Positions 24,801 to 36,161 of a stretch of DNA of 64,000 nucleotides are shown piece by piece. The first letter of the stretch is position 1; each line of letters opens with the position of its first letter. A program made the position numbers and the translations under genes. Under the pieces are notes generated by a model that was not told where the DNA came from, did not search any database, and was given only the letters and a program-made list of their open reading frames with translations. Source of the DNA: Mangifera indica (Eukaryota > Streptophyta > Magnoliopsida > Sapindales > Anacardiaceae); NCBI RefSeq assembly GCF_011075055.1, contig NC_058151.1, positions 2,046,001-2,110,000 on the forward strand, given 5' to 3'.

Positions 24801-25800
24801 CCTAAGCACATATTTAAGGGAATACTTGTTTTCAGATAAAGCTATATATGTATTTCGGGTGAAGATTCTCCAAATATTATTGAAGCCCTTAATTGTCTGG
24901 AACTAAAATTGCCTTGGAAGAAGTATTTAACAATTTTCTTCAAAATGTATATACGTACGAAAAAGAAAACCTTATTAAAGTAAAAATACACTTAACATAC
25001 GACAACTAATACAAACTCCATCTTCATATGGAAGACTTGTTAATTTAGAATTGTAATTCTCTTTGAAGCTAACAGTCGTATACAGCTGAAAAGAAACAAG
25101 AGTAATTAATTTCTTTCACACTACATTTACTATTTTCATTTGGTCATAATCAATTATCTTCTTCTTATAATTCTTGTGTGAACTCTGAGTGAAAGCCTGA
25201 AACCTCCCGGCCATTGCTGACCTAATTAATGAAGATTATCAGCTAACAAGACTGATAAAGGAATCCCACTAATTGTCAACCTTTGAATCATAAATTTCGC
25301 AGCAGTCTTTCATTTCAAACAATATAATATTAGTGCTACGAACCATAATTACAGAAAGAAAATTTAAAGAGGGCAGTTGCCGTCCAATTAGCTGAAAACC
25401 CTACTTCTAGAAAAGTTGATCTTTTTTTTCCAGGTTTTCAACAATATATTTTGTTAATGTCGTGCAGGTTTTGTATGCTTGTATTTTGTGTATATGAAGT
25501 GGACACTTACTTAGAACGAGCTGGGAACTGAGAGGATTCAGTGGTTAAATAAAATAATGAAAAAAGTGCATAATTTTGTACTATAATTAGAATATATTTA
25601 GTAGAACAACAATAGCTGATTTTTGTGTTGGTTGATTGGAATCTTATCAGAATTTTATTTTTCACGTTGCAAACGTGGAAGTCTAAAATGTTACGTGGTA
25701 AGTAATTTCTTCAGTTGTTGAGTTGCAATATTAAGTTGAAATTTAGACAGTGTAATTCATTGAATGTGGATACTTTCTTAGCAACACTAAAAAGTACAAA
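21850..25800. other. Right-arm intergenic DNA
   Basis: Non-coding sequence aligned in reverse with about 7900-11500. It contains degraded palindromic MITEs near 22120-22260, 22430-22600 and 24690-24810. The 22804-23043 open frame is not conserved in frame with its left-arm equivalent. No gene is supported. Confidence 0.55.
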
Positions 25801-25815
25801 CCATTGGCGAAAAGT

Positions 25816-25985
25816 AATGTTATATGTACTTAATTTTAAATATTCAATTCAATATTTAAATGATATATTATTACGTAATTATATGTTATTTTATCTTTAA
25901 CTCAAAATAATTTAATCATATGATAACATATCATCTGGTTATCAATTAGGTATTCAAAACTGCGTAAAAATAGTTTTATTGTAAT
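25816..25985. mobile_element. Palindromic MITE, ATATCATCATATGATTA family
   Basis: Runs from GTAATGTTATATGTACTTAA, through AATGATATATTATTACGTAA and CATATGATAACATATCATC, to AAACTGCGTAAAAATAGTTT. It lies at the position expected from the left-arm copy at 7805-7970. Confidence 0.65.
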
Positions 25986-25999
25986 GCGAATAAGTGATC

Positions 26000-27170
26000 T
26001 AATTATATATTTATCAGTAATTCAAAATCTCATAATTATATGATAATATATAAATTTGTTTTCACTCGTTAATACCCATTTGTTTGTACATGAAGTATCA
26101 TTGACCCTTTCTTTGGACTATTCTCTAATTAAGATATGTTCAACTTTAAATTGCCTTTACTATAAGCATTTTAGTAATCAAAGTTTGGTAAATATACTGG
26201 GTGTATATACTTAGCAAAGATTGATTTACACGATAAAATTTCATAAATATCTGCCATTAAAACTGCTATTTTTGTCAAGTAAATTTTCTGGGTTGGACGC
26301 TTTCTGTATATTATTAACATGTGAAAATCGATTTTATTTATATATATAGAATATGCCTACCTCTTACTGGCATTTACTTATAATGTGTCCTTAACACGGC
26401 AACAATCATCAAGTTCATCGAATTTATTCATAAAATATCCATTTTTTTAAATTATTATATCTTCTATTTCTTAATCTAGCCATACAATTATACAGGGAGA
26501 CAAGGCACACAATGCCTCTCTTTCATTTTAATTTCTTTTACCCAATTTTTTTCTTGTGAAAAAATAACAAAATTAGGGCGCCTTAGTTGCCAAAAATACA
26601 ATTACTTTTCCATTGGAATCAATCAAATTATCACGTGCGAAAATAGGATTATAGTATGGCAAGAACCACCTTTCTAGGGTTTCTTCTTGTAGGGGTTAAA
26701 TTTATATGCTTGATTTAATTTTTCATGTGGACATTTACGTGGTTGGTGTCACCTTGTATTACTTGAAGGAATTTAAATATAATTTCTATTTATTACAATA
26801 TACCTTTTTTTTTTTCTGGTGATAATCCATTTCGAGGCCTTAATTCAATTAAACTTTTGTGTTTTCGCGTAATAAGAGAAGAGTGCAATATCCACTCCTC
26901 CACTTAGCCTCCCTGAGAAACCCAATTTAGGCTCCAGTGTTACTTTTGGAACTACGATAAATCAATCATCCGTTAATTTTCAAATAACTCCTAATAAGAA
27001 ATTGAATAAATTTCATTTTTCACACTGAGGTTTGGGGAAATCACCTGCACACCCCTTCAATTCCTTAACAACAAATCTCCACCCAAAACCTGATTTTGTT
27101 GAAAAAAATATAACTGTTAAACAGTATGAATGATGTTTCCCTTCCCACAATATTGAAAAAATTAAAAATG
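26000..27170. other. Right-arm non-coding DNA
   Basis: Aligned in reverse with about 6400-7750. The best conserved part is 26570-26990 (CGCCTTAGTTGCC; CACTTAGCCTCCCTGAGAAA). I see no gene. Confidence 0.5.
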
Positions 27171-27179
27171 AAAAAAAAT

Positions 27180-27720
27180 TGTTGGCCACTAGAATCACTA
27201 GATCACATCAGAAACAAGTGCGATTTAGATGAAATCACAGTAAGGTATGCATGATATGATAAGATTGCACCTTTCTGACTTGAATTGTATAGGAAAAAGT
27301 GTGATTTCACCCAAAATTGTGCATAATTGCATCATTTATAGTGTGAGTTGATGTGATTCTAGTGACATAGACAACAGGAATCCATCTTTTTTAATATCAT
27401 TCTAATCAAACAACCACCATAATAGTGTTATTTGATTAAAATCATTCTTTTATAAGTGTGTTTCATGGTGAATCACATCTTATAAATATGTTATTTTGAT
27501 TATTGAAATCACAAGTGTGTAACCAAAATAACACCAATAGGTGCAATGAGATACGATCACACCTTGTTACGATTTTGGGTATTAGATTATATCTGGTAAT
27601 AATAAAAATCATATTAAAAATATACAATCTAGTTATATCTAATATAATCTTATCCTTTTTATTGTGATTCTTGTCACCAAACTTTATCTTATCATCAGTT
27701 ACCCTTTTTTAGGAAAAATA
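27180..27720. repeat. GTGATT/AATCAC-rich degenerate repeat block, right-arm copy
   Basis: Counterpart of 5740-6340. It starts near ACTAGATCACATCAGAAA and ends near TTATCATCAGTTACCC, with many irregular TGTGATT and AATCACA motifs. Confidence 0.5.
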
Positions 27721-27924
27721 TGGTAAATTTGTAAAGTGAAATAATTATGAGTTGGTAATATTTTCTCATAATGGAGCGAAATTTCATAACAATGTATAGT
27801 TTATAAATGTGAGGGGCAACCCTGTAGTTTCCCCAAATGTCGAGTGAGAAATGATGATTTACTTAAAATAGCTATTTGTAGTAAGTTCAAAAGATGCCAC
27901 GTGTGTTTTCATGATTGTGATGTT

Positions 27925-28835
27925 AATAAAACAAAAATTAATAATTTGTTAATTAGATTTGTCCGTTAAGGACTGCTTGAACTGGTCAGTCAACCCTTAA
28001 CTATTAACATGGCGGCGCCAAATTGCCACCCTTCCAAGGCTGAACAGGAACTGGGGAAAGCATACCATTGACATTATTAAATAGGCCGGAAGCCAAGTAT
28101 CAGAAATTCTAAACCCATGTCTGTCTATTTTTTTAAATTTAAATACTTATATTTTTATTAAAATTTATTATTATAATTACAAAAAATATCATTTAATTAA
28201 AAATAATAAAAAACAAAAAATTTATCATATTTTTTCTGTTATGTTTATAATTCTAACAATTTTTTTCATCCAAAGTTTTTAAAATTTGAAAAGTAACTAT
28301 TTTTTTTTATTCTTCTCTCAACGACCACTGTTCTTGCTGTCGAAGATCGAAAGACAATGAAATATTCCTTTGGATGGGAAGAACGACCATCGTTTGATTC
28401 ATTCCCTTATGTTTTCATTAGAAAACAATGAAGCATATTAAATATTGCTATTTATTACAATCTGTTATTGAAATACAATTGAATGAATTGAAAAGAGATA
28501 GGACTATAAGTGTATTTAATGTTGAGGAAATAGAAGACTGAAGGCTTGAGAAATGCCCACAGGAAGCAAGCTTTTTCAAATAAAGGTGGTGTGAAATTTA
28601 TTTAATTGAAGGAACTGAGTGTGTACATAAATGAAGAACGGGGGAGCCGTACTTAAACAAGAGTTGCACCCCCCCTCAACCCATAAAATTGGGTCACCGC
28701 CCAAGGTTCTCCACCCTTCCGTACTTAGTTGGCTTTCTTCATTACTGGGAAAGCTACCTTCACAGTTAGCCGTTAGTTTTAATAGTTAAATGATATTTGT
28801 ATTGTTTTATCTAAATATCATACTGAAGTATAAAT
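27925..28835. other. Segment private to the right arm (about 0.9 kb)
   Basis: On either side, arm homology is clear: AGATGCCACGTGTGT matches the complement near 5555-5570, and TTTAAAATATTACAATAAC matches near 5485-5505. The intervening sequence, including a C-rich TTGCACCCCCCCTCAACC, is absent from the left arm. I could not recognise terminal repeats or coding sequence. Confidence 0.5.
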
Positions 28836-29599
28836 TATAATCATATGTCATTTTGCCCTTGAGATTTAAAATATTACAATAACACTTCCATCAAATTTAA
28901 TTATAAATAATATTATAGGGGTATAAATGTTATTTTATAAAACTTATTATATGCAAATAGACATTTCTCTTATCTTGTTTAAGAAATTACCATATTCTTC
29001 TCCTTATATTATTTAATATGTTTTATAACCCTAATAGTTTAATTTTTATATTTAGATCTCTAATTTGTTGCATTCTTCAATTCTTTTGGGTGTCATCGTC
29101 ATTTTAGAAATTACTAAAAGGTATGTTAAAAGTTTTAAAATTTCAAAAACACCCCTAACCTTTTCAAATCTCCAAACCCTTTAAAAAGTTTTCATTATTA
29201 ACACTCTTAATATCTTAAAAACTATTTTTGCCCCTTAATTCGCAATTACATGTCATTAACAATCATATTTATAATTGTACTAGTAAAATTATCTTATTAT
29301 TATTAATTGAAATCAATATAAATTATGTTATAAAAATTATTTTATAAAATTTTAAGTACAAAGTATTATTTAACCTGAGAATTTTGTTGAGAAATGATTT
29401 TTTTTTTAAACCGAAAAAATAGAAATCGATCATTTAATGGAACCTTGGGTGGGGACATTTGGCCTAATTATAATTAAGATGTAGCAACTTGTTGTACTAG
29501 TAATTAAGAAGCAGCTGCGTAGGCCATGGCAAGTCAAACTGAAGACTTTCTCCTTTGAAAAGTTAAAGCCGATAATCTTTTGGCTTTCACATAGTTGTC

Positions 29600-30240
29600 T
29601 CTGTTGTTTGAGTATAAGAAAAGTCAATTGCTCAACTTCCCAAATGGATAACTGCCAATCTTCATCACTTGGATTAATTTTAATTATCTTTTAATTAAGT
29701 TGACAGCAGCTGCAATGTCTCTGTTGTGGCCTCGCCTGGCCTGGCCCTATTAACCATTAAAAGGGTCTCAAAAACAACAGTTGAGCACGTGATATATGTG
29801 GGTATTATTTTATTATGAATAAAAATAAGGAGACATTTGAAATAGTCCATGTATTAATTTCAGTGCACATTTTGGATCTGTTTCTGGCATAGGGGGCACA
29901 ATAATATGTGAGAACAAGGGAAATGTCCACTACGGAGCTGTGAAAATTGTGATATTTTGATAAGATGGTTCGATTTCGTACAAATTGAAAAATGGACGGT
30001 TAAATCAAATCAACAAATTTTTCGGACTGCCTTAATTTGGGTACAAAAGACGGTGAGGTAGGTGCGTCCAGCTGAAATGACCACTAACCCTCGCATAAAA
30101 TTTAGTACGCTCTTGTTGCACACGTAAAAGCCGCATTTTCTTCCCACGTCTACGTGTTTGGACGGCATTGTTCTCCAGAATGTTAGGGCGAGACATTTAT
30201 CACGTGATTGTGAAGTGAAACCCTGGCCGAAAAATTTTAC
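29600..30240. other. Conserved non-coding block, right-arm copy
   Basis: Reverse-complement partner of 4176-4800. Long matches include the CACGTAAAAGCCGCATTTTC and TTGACAGCAGCTGCAATGTC stretches. Confidence 0.6.
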
Positions 30241-30249
30241 CCAGCTATT

Positions 30250-31160
30250 TATTTATAAGCATTTCTAATTTTATTATTTAATTGCTTTATTTGATTGACG
30301 AATAATAAAATATTTTAATAATTTTTTATTATTAACGATGATATAATAAATAATATAAAAGATAATTTTATTATTAATTTTATTTTATATATTGAAATAC
30401 TAAGATAATTTTTATTTTATTATATTTATATATTTATTTTTTATGATAATTTTTTATAATAAAAATATTACATAAACTAAAGACATCCTAAATATAAATT
30501 ATGATGACATAAATAAAGTGTAAAACTATTATATTCATAAACTACCAAAAGTAAATCCAAATTACTTGGTCAACTTTTGTCTGCAAAGTCTCAATAGATT
30601 ATATTTATCGGCCCTTAAAATCAAAATCTTGCCATTCTAATTTCAAAAATGGATTTTATACCTTAGATTGTAAAAAATAAAGGTTGAAAACTAGATCTCA
30701 CAGCTCATGTTATCATATTAAATTCGTATTGTATCAGTTTAGGTTTTATGTCAGAGACTTTTAACTCTAACTTAACTTAAATTAAAATTATATTAAAATT
30801 TTTTAACTCTAATTCAATTCTTAAATATTTGAATGGATCTAACCCAAAATTATATATTATTTTTATTCTCTAAAATGTTTTTTATCATTTTAATTTCTTT
30901 ACCAAATTACTTATCCTAATATTAATAAAACACAAATATAATATTTTATCTTGTTTACAAATAGTATAAAAATTACATTTAAAATACATCAATAATCTAA
31001 CTAACCAAATCGTATTCTTATTACTTAATAATAAAATAAAATATTTAAATAAAAAAATAATATAAATGATACAACTATATGTAATATGTAAAAATTTCAA
31101 CTGTTGTTATTATTGTATTTTAACGTTTTTATAATTTATTTCTAACAAATTCCATGGATT
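30250..31160. other. AT-rich intergenic DNA
   Basis: No gene, RNA or clear mobile element is seen. The open frame at 30885-31100 is AT-driven and lacks coding character. Confidence 0.5.
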
Positions 31161-31164
31161 GTAG

Positions 31165-31455
31165 AATTGGACAGGACTGGCCGGTCAGACCGGCCAACCG
31201 TTGAACCAGGCACTGTAGCAGTTTCTGTAATACACAAAATCGTTTTTAATTAATTTTTGGAGTAAACCGCGGGCGGACCGACGGTTTAATGATTTCACAA
31301 TTTAAACAGCGGGCAGACCGGTTTCTGCTGGTCTCTTGGTGGCTGCTTAAGATTCTAAAACTCTGGTTGGACCGACCAGTCAAAACGGTCTGACCGGTTT
31401 AACCAAAACTAGTATTCAAAACAGTTTCTGTCCCGGTTCGATTATTAAAACATTG
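31165..31455. mobile_element. CCGG-rich element relic
   Basis: ACTGGCCGGTCAGACCGGCC near the left and GGTCTGACCGGTTTAACC near the right give partly complementary ends. The ACCGG-rich composition is like that of the intact hAT element at 46324-47450. Target duplications are not clear. Confidence 0.45.
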
Positions 31456-31967
31456 AGAAATTCTATTAAAGTAACATTTTTTTCAAAACATTGAATCAAT
31501 TCAAGTCATGTCAAGTTACTTTCGTGTGAACCTTAACATTACCTAATTTAATTTTAAATCGTATCAGATTGACCTAAAATAAATTTTATATCAAAAAAAT
31601 TTAACCCTAACCCAATTTTTGGTGACATATTATACTGAATGAACATGTCGTATTGAAAATTGTCAACTCTATTGAAAACTATTTCTCATTATGATTTAGG
31701 TGGCTTGGAACTTATTATTTTATTTTGTTTTATTGGACGACATTTAAATTATTCAAAGTTTATAATAAATAAAATACTATCACCTAAGTAATTGACCAAA
31801 TTAAAACGACAACATGTAGATGTTGAATTAAATTTTATTGATACCATACAAGAAATCAGTCAATGTCCACATATTATTCTCCAAAAATTAGAAGTAAAAA
31901 AATGGTTCCACTGGCATGTACCATGTTAAACCTAATTTAATTTCACTTAATTTTGTAATTAAAGTCA

Positions 31968-32655
31968 AATGACTATTTCCCACCCAATGTTTTGTGAAAT
32001 AATTTTCTATTCTTTAGGTTTGAAATTTCTTATTTTTCATCTGTTATCTATTTCTATTAGTTAATTTCTATAAATTTTTATAATAATAATAATTATTTAC
32101 TATCTGTTAATATAATGGCAAAAATACCTTCATAATTTAATACAAAATTCAATTATCAATACGTCTTTATTTTTATTAAAAATACAAAAAAATCTCTATC
32201 AAAAATAGAAATTTATTTTTACCAATAACATTAATATCAACCGTAGATCCTCTTTCTCCTCCTGTCATCTTCACCATCAATCGACAACTATCATATTTCT
32301 CATCTCTTTTATCTTTGACCAAAAACATCACAATTAACCATCATTTTTTTCTTTCTATCACATTCATCACCAACCGGTAATCATAATTTTCTTTTAGTTA
32401 TCTTCACCGATAATACCATTTGTCATCTTTCTCCCTCTGACATTCTTGTCTCACCATTTTCACCACCACGCTTCTATTTTCTAATTTCTGAAAAGAAATG
32501 AGCGAGCCAAATAATGAGAGAAAGCAAAAAGAAGGAAGGGAAGAGATAATATTAAAATAAACTTTTAATTCTTTCAAGTAATAGAATTCATTAACATTTG
32601 GGAAAGAGTAATGAGAAAATGGATTGTTCAGAAATTGTCATTTGGCCGGTAATAA
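31968..32655. mobile_element. Element with CAAATGACTATTTCCCACCC-type inverted ends
   Basis: The left end AAATGACTATTTCCCACCC is partly complementary to the right end GAAATTGTCATTTGGCC. A related end (GCAAATGACTATTTCCCACC) lies at 1898-1917. The interior at 32230-32500 is TCTTCACCATCA-rich, like 2280-2480. The superfamily is not determined. Confidence 0.45.
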
Positions 32656-32768
32656 TAGAATTCATTAACATTTGCTTGAATCTAAACCTATGTTAATTAG
32701 AAAAAATATAATAAAACGCCAGTCTTATAATAAATTTAGAATGGAGACGGGGGATGGGATATAATAAG

Positions 32769-33343
32769 CACGGTTTTGAGAATTGGATTGATTAATTTAA
32801 TTAAAAATCGATTTTAAATTTGATTTGATTAATATTAAAAAATACAACAAATTTAGTCAAAATTGGGTTTGACTACAATTTACGATATTTTTAAAAAATT
32901 TAATTATTTTTGAGTAATTTGATTATTTTATATTAAACTGAATAAATTTATAAAGGTTTGTAAGAAAAACATAAGTTCAAAAAGAAAATAAAAAAGAAAA
33001 AAATGTATTTCATATCTATTGAAACGTTTTCTACAGACAATGATTTACAAAATTATATTTTTTTTATATCATAAGATGAAAACATTTTTTTCATTTAATT
33101 ATTTCATTAAAATCAAGTGAATAATTATTACTCTTAGAAAAAGATATATTTTAATTACCATAAGTTTGAGTATCTTAATTGATTTTGTCTTTTTAAACAA
33201 ATTTTGTTGGTTAATTTAATATTATTTAAAAAATTTATTATAATTTGATAATAAGTTAAACCGGCAAATTCTGGATTTAACCGGTCGAACTATGAATCAA
33301 TAAAATCATTGGTTCAATCCCCGGTTCAGTTTTAAAAACTCTG
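32769..33343. mobile_element. hAT-type element private to the right arm
   Basis: Ends CACGGTTTTGAGAATTGG and CCGGTTCAGTTTTAAAAACTCTG are imperfectly complementary. Flanking 8-mers are ATAATAAG (32761-32768) and ATAACAAG (33344-33351). The left arm carries the uninterrupted site, CTTATTAT at 1277-1284, in matching flanks (CATGCAAATTT and ATCATCCCCC). Confidence 0.85.
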
Positions 33344-33569
33344 ATAACAAGAATTTGCATGAGAACTGAAACTCTGAAAACGCGCAATACTGATGCTGCA
33401 TGCATGAAGAAGACGAAGACTATTGAGAGTCTTCTTCAACGAGTTTCACCTGAACAAATTTACGAGTTCCATGTTTGAGTTTGGGTATATATGAGCTTTT
33501 ACGTGGTCAATAGTTTCAACTCCTTTGACAAATTTGATCATTCTCAACATCACTTAAAATTTCTAAAGT

Positions 33570-33735
33570 TATGAATAGCTGGTCAAGCATTATTCCCGTG
33601 TTTTTACCATTCAAATATGTGTCTTTATGGTTAGGGCTGGAACCGAGCCGAGTATGAATAGCTGGTCAAGCATTATTCCCGTGTTTTTACCATTCAAATA
33701 TGTGTCTTTATGGTTAGGGCTGGATTCGAGCCGAG
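33570..33735. repeat. 83-bp direct tandem duplication at the arm's outer edge
   Basis: Copy 1 is 33570-33652 and copy 2 is 33653-33735. Both contain TATGAATAGCTGGTCAAGC through TTTATGGTTAGGGCTGGA, differing only by AAC versus ATT close to the end. The unit spans the hAT target site plus the first bases of the hAT element at 33715. Confidence 0.92.
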
Positions 33736-34046
33736 CCAGCTCGAGCTCGAGCTCGGCTCGGCTCGGTTCGAGCCCGAAACGAGCCGGGCTCAGCTCGGCT
33801 CGATCGAGCTCGAGCAGAGCCCGAACTGACTCGGATTGGCTCGATATATTTTTTTAAAATTTTTTTATACAAAACGGTGTCGTTTTGATTTATATATATA
33901 TATACAAAACGATGTCGTTTTGATATAAAAAACGAGCCGAGCCGAGCCGTTATCGAGCCAAACTGAAAACGAGCCGAACTCGAGCCGAGCCGAATTCGGC
34001 TCGAGTCGAGCTCGAGCCGACCCTCAAAAAGCCGAGCCGAGCCCTA
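33715..34046. mobile_element. hAT-type MITE rich in GAGCC/GAGCTC
   Basis: Ends TAGGGCT and AGCCCTA are perfect inverted repeats, flanked by perfect 8-bp duplications TTTATGGT at 33707-33714 and 34047-34054. The left arm has the single empty site ACCATAAA at 989-996. Subterminal regions are dense GAGCC and CTCGG repeats; the centre has two ACGATGTCGTTTTGAT-like units. It is non-coding. Confidence 0.9.
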
Positions 34047-34051
34047 TTTAT

Positions 34052-34054
<3 letters not shown>

Positions 34055-34099
<45 letters not shown>
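34055..34099. repeat. (AT)n microsatellite
   Basis: Uninterrupted AT array immediately after the hAT element's right target duplication. Confidence 0.95.
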
Positions 34100-34100
<1 letters not shown>

Positions 34101-34590
34101 CCCTTATGAACAACATCCAAGAAAAGGAAAAACGAAAAAACAAAAATTTGGTCAATGGCTTGCAGTAAGTGGCATCCGCGGTTGAGTGTGTCACTGGCCA
34201 ATTTTGTATCTTCTTTTGCATGTGTTTGGACTCCTGCTGGTATGATATTATATCTTATTATTCATACTTCCTTTCTCCTTGCACGAGATGAAGTGGTCGA
34301 GTCTTCAATAATGTGTTATCTCAGAAGATCCATGGTTCATGTTCACTTGTTAGAATTCTATTGAAATAAGAAGAAATAGAAATGTGCAGATATTCAGATA
34401 TGATGAATCAAGAATAGAATGAGATGAAATATTGATTGAATGGAATCAAATATAATTAGATTTAGGTAAAAAGCCAAGGCCCTAGGGCCCGAACAAAGCC
34501 TAAAACCGAGCCGAGGGAGGGAGTCCGGGCTCGAGTGCCAGGGATCAGGCCCAACAGCCTCTTGTAATACTTCACAAATGTCAATAATAA
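34100..34590. other. Intergenic DNA
   Basis: An open frame at 34155-34364 has no recognisable domain. The 34460-34560 part (AAGGCCCTAGGGCCCG and similar) is GC-richer and may be a retroelement remnant. I see no supported gene. Confidence 0.4.
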
Positions 34591-35539
34591 GGGTGCTTTG
34601 GTTTGCATAAATAAAATATTTACTTTAATAATATATATATTTTATTACACAAATTATATTGTTTTGGTTCATTAAGTAATAAAATAAAATATTATACTAA
34701 TATTTTATTATCAAGCTAACATGACAATAAATATAAGAATTAATTCGATTATCACTCTCTTTTGGTATTAAAAGATATCCAATTTTATTACAATTTTATC
34801 ACTACTTAATATATTTAGTTCAACATATTAATGATATTTAAATAAAATAATATTAAATTATTCTTTATCACTATTAACTAAACACAATAATAAAGTGTCA
34901 TTTTATTAATTTATACTAATTTTAAGATTACATTTGATTCAAGTAATTTTTTGTTATTAAAAATGAAATATTACTATAAAGATAAATTACCTAGAAAATT
35001 GATAAATATAAATTATTATTATTATATTTGATAAAAGTTTATATATATATATATATAAAATTAATTATCGTGTTTCGTTAGCAATAATAAAAAATTTGAG
35101 GATACCATTTTTCTTAAATTCTCTTGAAAAATTATTGGGTATATTATTGTCTTTGGATAAAGTAACATGTTTTTATGTTAAATATTTGCTTGGTATATTT
35201 TAAAAAATTTTCCAATCTTAACATTTTATTAAAAAAATTTTCAAGTTGTTAAATTATAAAATAAATAAATTAAATTATTTTTTTCAAGTTATCATCTAAT
35301 TGTCAATACATTTGTTTCTAAATATTCTTCATTTTAATTAAAAATAATAGCATTTTTATTAAAAAAATTAATTATTAAAGATAAAATTATAACAAAATTT
35401 AATAATCCTTTAATACTTAAAATAAAAGTGATTATAAAAAATTAATAAAATCTTTTGTAATATGATAAAACAAAATAATGTTACTAGGAAAAATATAAAT
35501 AATCGAGTAATAAAAGATTATCTCAAAAGAAATATCCCC
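34591..35539. mobile_element. Diverged Harbinger-type element (probable)
   Basis: The left end GGGTGCTTTGGTTTGC follows a TAA, and a possible right end ATATCCCC precedes TAA. Internal stretches near 34930-35040 (AGTAATTTTTTGTTATTAAA; TAAATTACCTAGAAAATTG) resemble the interior of the 482-bp elements at 49726 and 54344. It is AT-rich and non-coding, and may be composite. Confidence 0.45.
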
Positions 35540-36108
35540 TAAATAATAAAATACTCTGAGCCGTGACCCCACGAGCCTTTAACAGGCAATTTGCGGCCGG
35601 CTCAAAAAATGATTTTTTAAATTTTTTTATTTTGGAAAATTAAAGTTTTAAAAATATTTTGGACGGTTACTGTAGTAAGCCATATCGGATGGGCTGATCC
35701 ATCCAAAAGAATCAGGCTAATAGTACTAAGCCGTGTTAGGTTTACCTGCAAGCCTTGTCTTGCAGCTGGAGGTGCAACCAGCTAAACCCACAGGTTTGAC
35801 ACAGATCTTTTTTAGTACAGAACTGAGGTGGGCCACGGGCCATGCCAAATTGTGGTCGGCCTGACCCATTTAATACTGCTATCCTTGGAGCAATAGAATG
35901 AGAAGAGGAAGAGTCCCCAGTCCCACCTGTTTTTGAAGGAAGCATGGAAGAACCAAAATCATGCACAACTGAGACGGTGGCACCGTTTACGAGTTCTGTT
36001 TCTTTCCCAAACAAAAGAAAGCTCAATCATAATGCACACCTCCCCACCTCTCATTACTACAAAATCCGTCTTATTGCTCGTCAACTTCGTCCCCACATCA
36101 TACAGGTG

Positions 36109-36114
<6 letters not shown>

Positions 36115-36159
<45 letters not shown>
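36115..36159. repeat. (AT)n microsatellite
   Basis: TA array just after the first predicted donor site of the decayed gene. Confidence 0.95.

Positions 36160-36161
<2 letters not shown>

Larger units (their letters stand above)
17957..33640 (-). repeat. Right arm of large inverted duplication
   Basis: Reverse-complement partner of 978-15361. The inner boundary is where GTCCAAATGAATAAATTATA and following sequence stops matching 15320-15361. The outer boundary is near 33570-33640, where TATGTGTCTTTATGGT matches the complement of 989-1005. The arm is longer than the left one because it holds private insertions at 20413-20627, about 27925-28835 and 32769-33343. Confidence 0.93.

Noticed and set aside
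33627..33857. Serine/arginine-rich 76-codon frame
   Set aside because: Produced by GAGCC/GAGCTC repeats of a hAT MITE with perfect TSDs.
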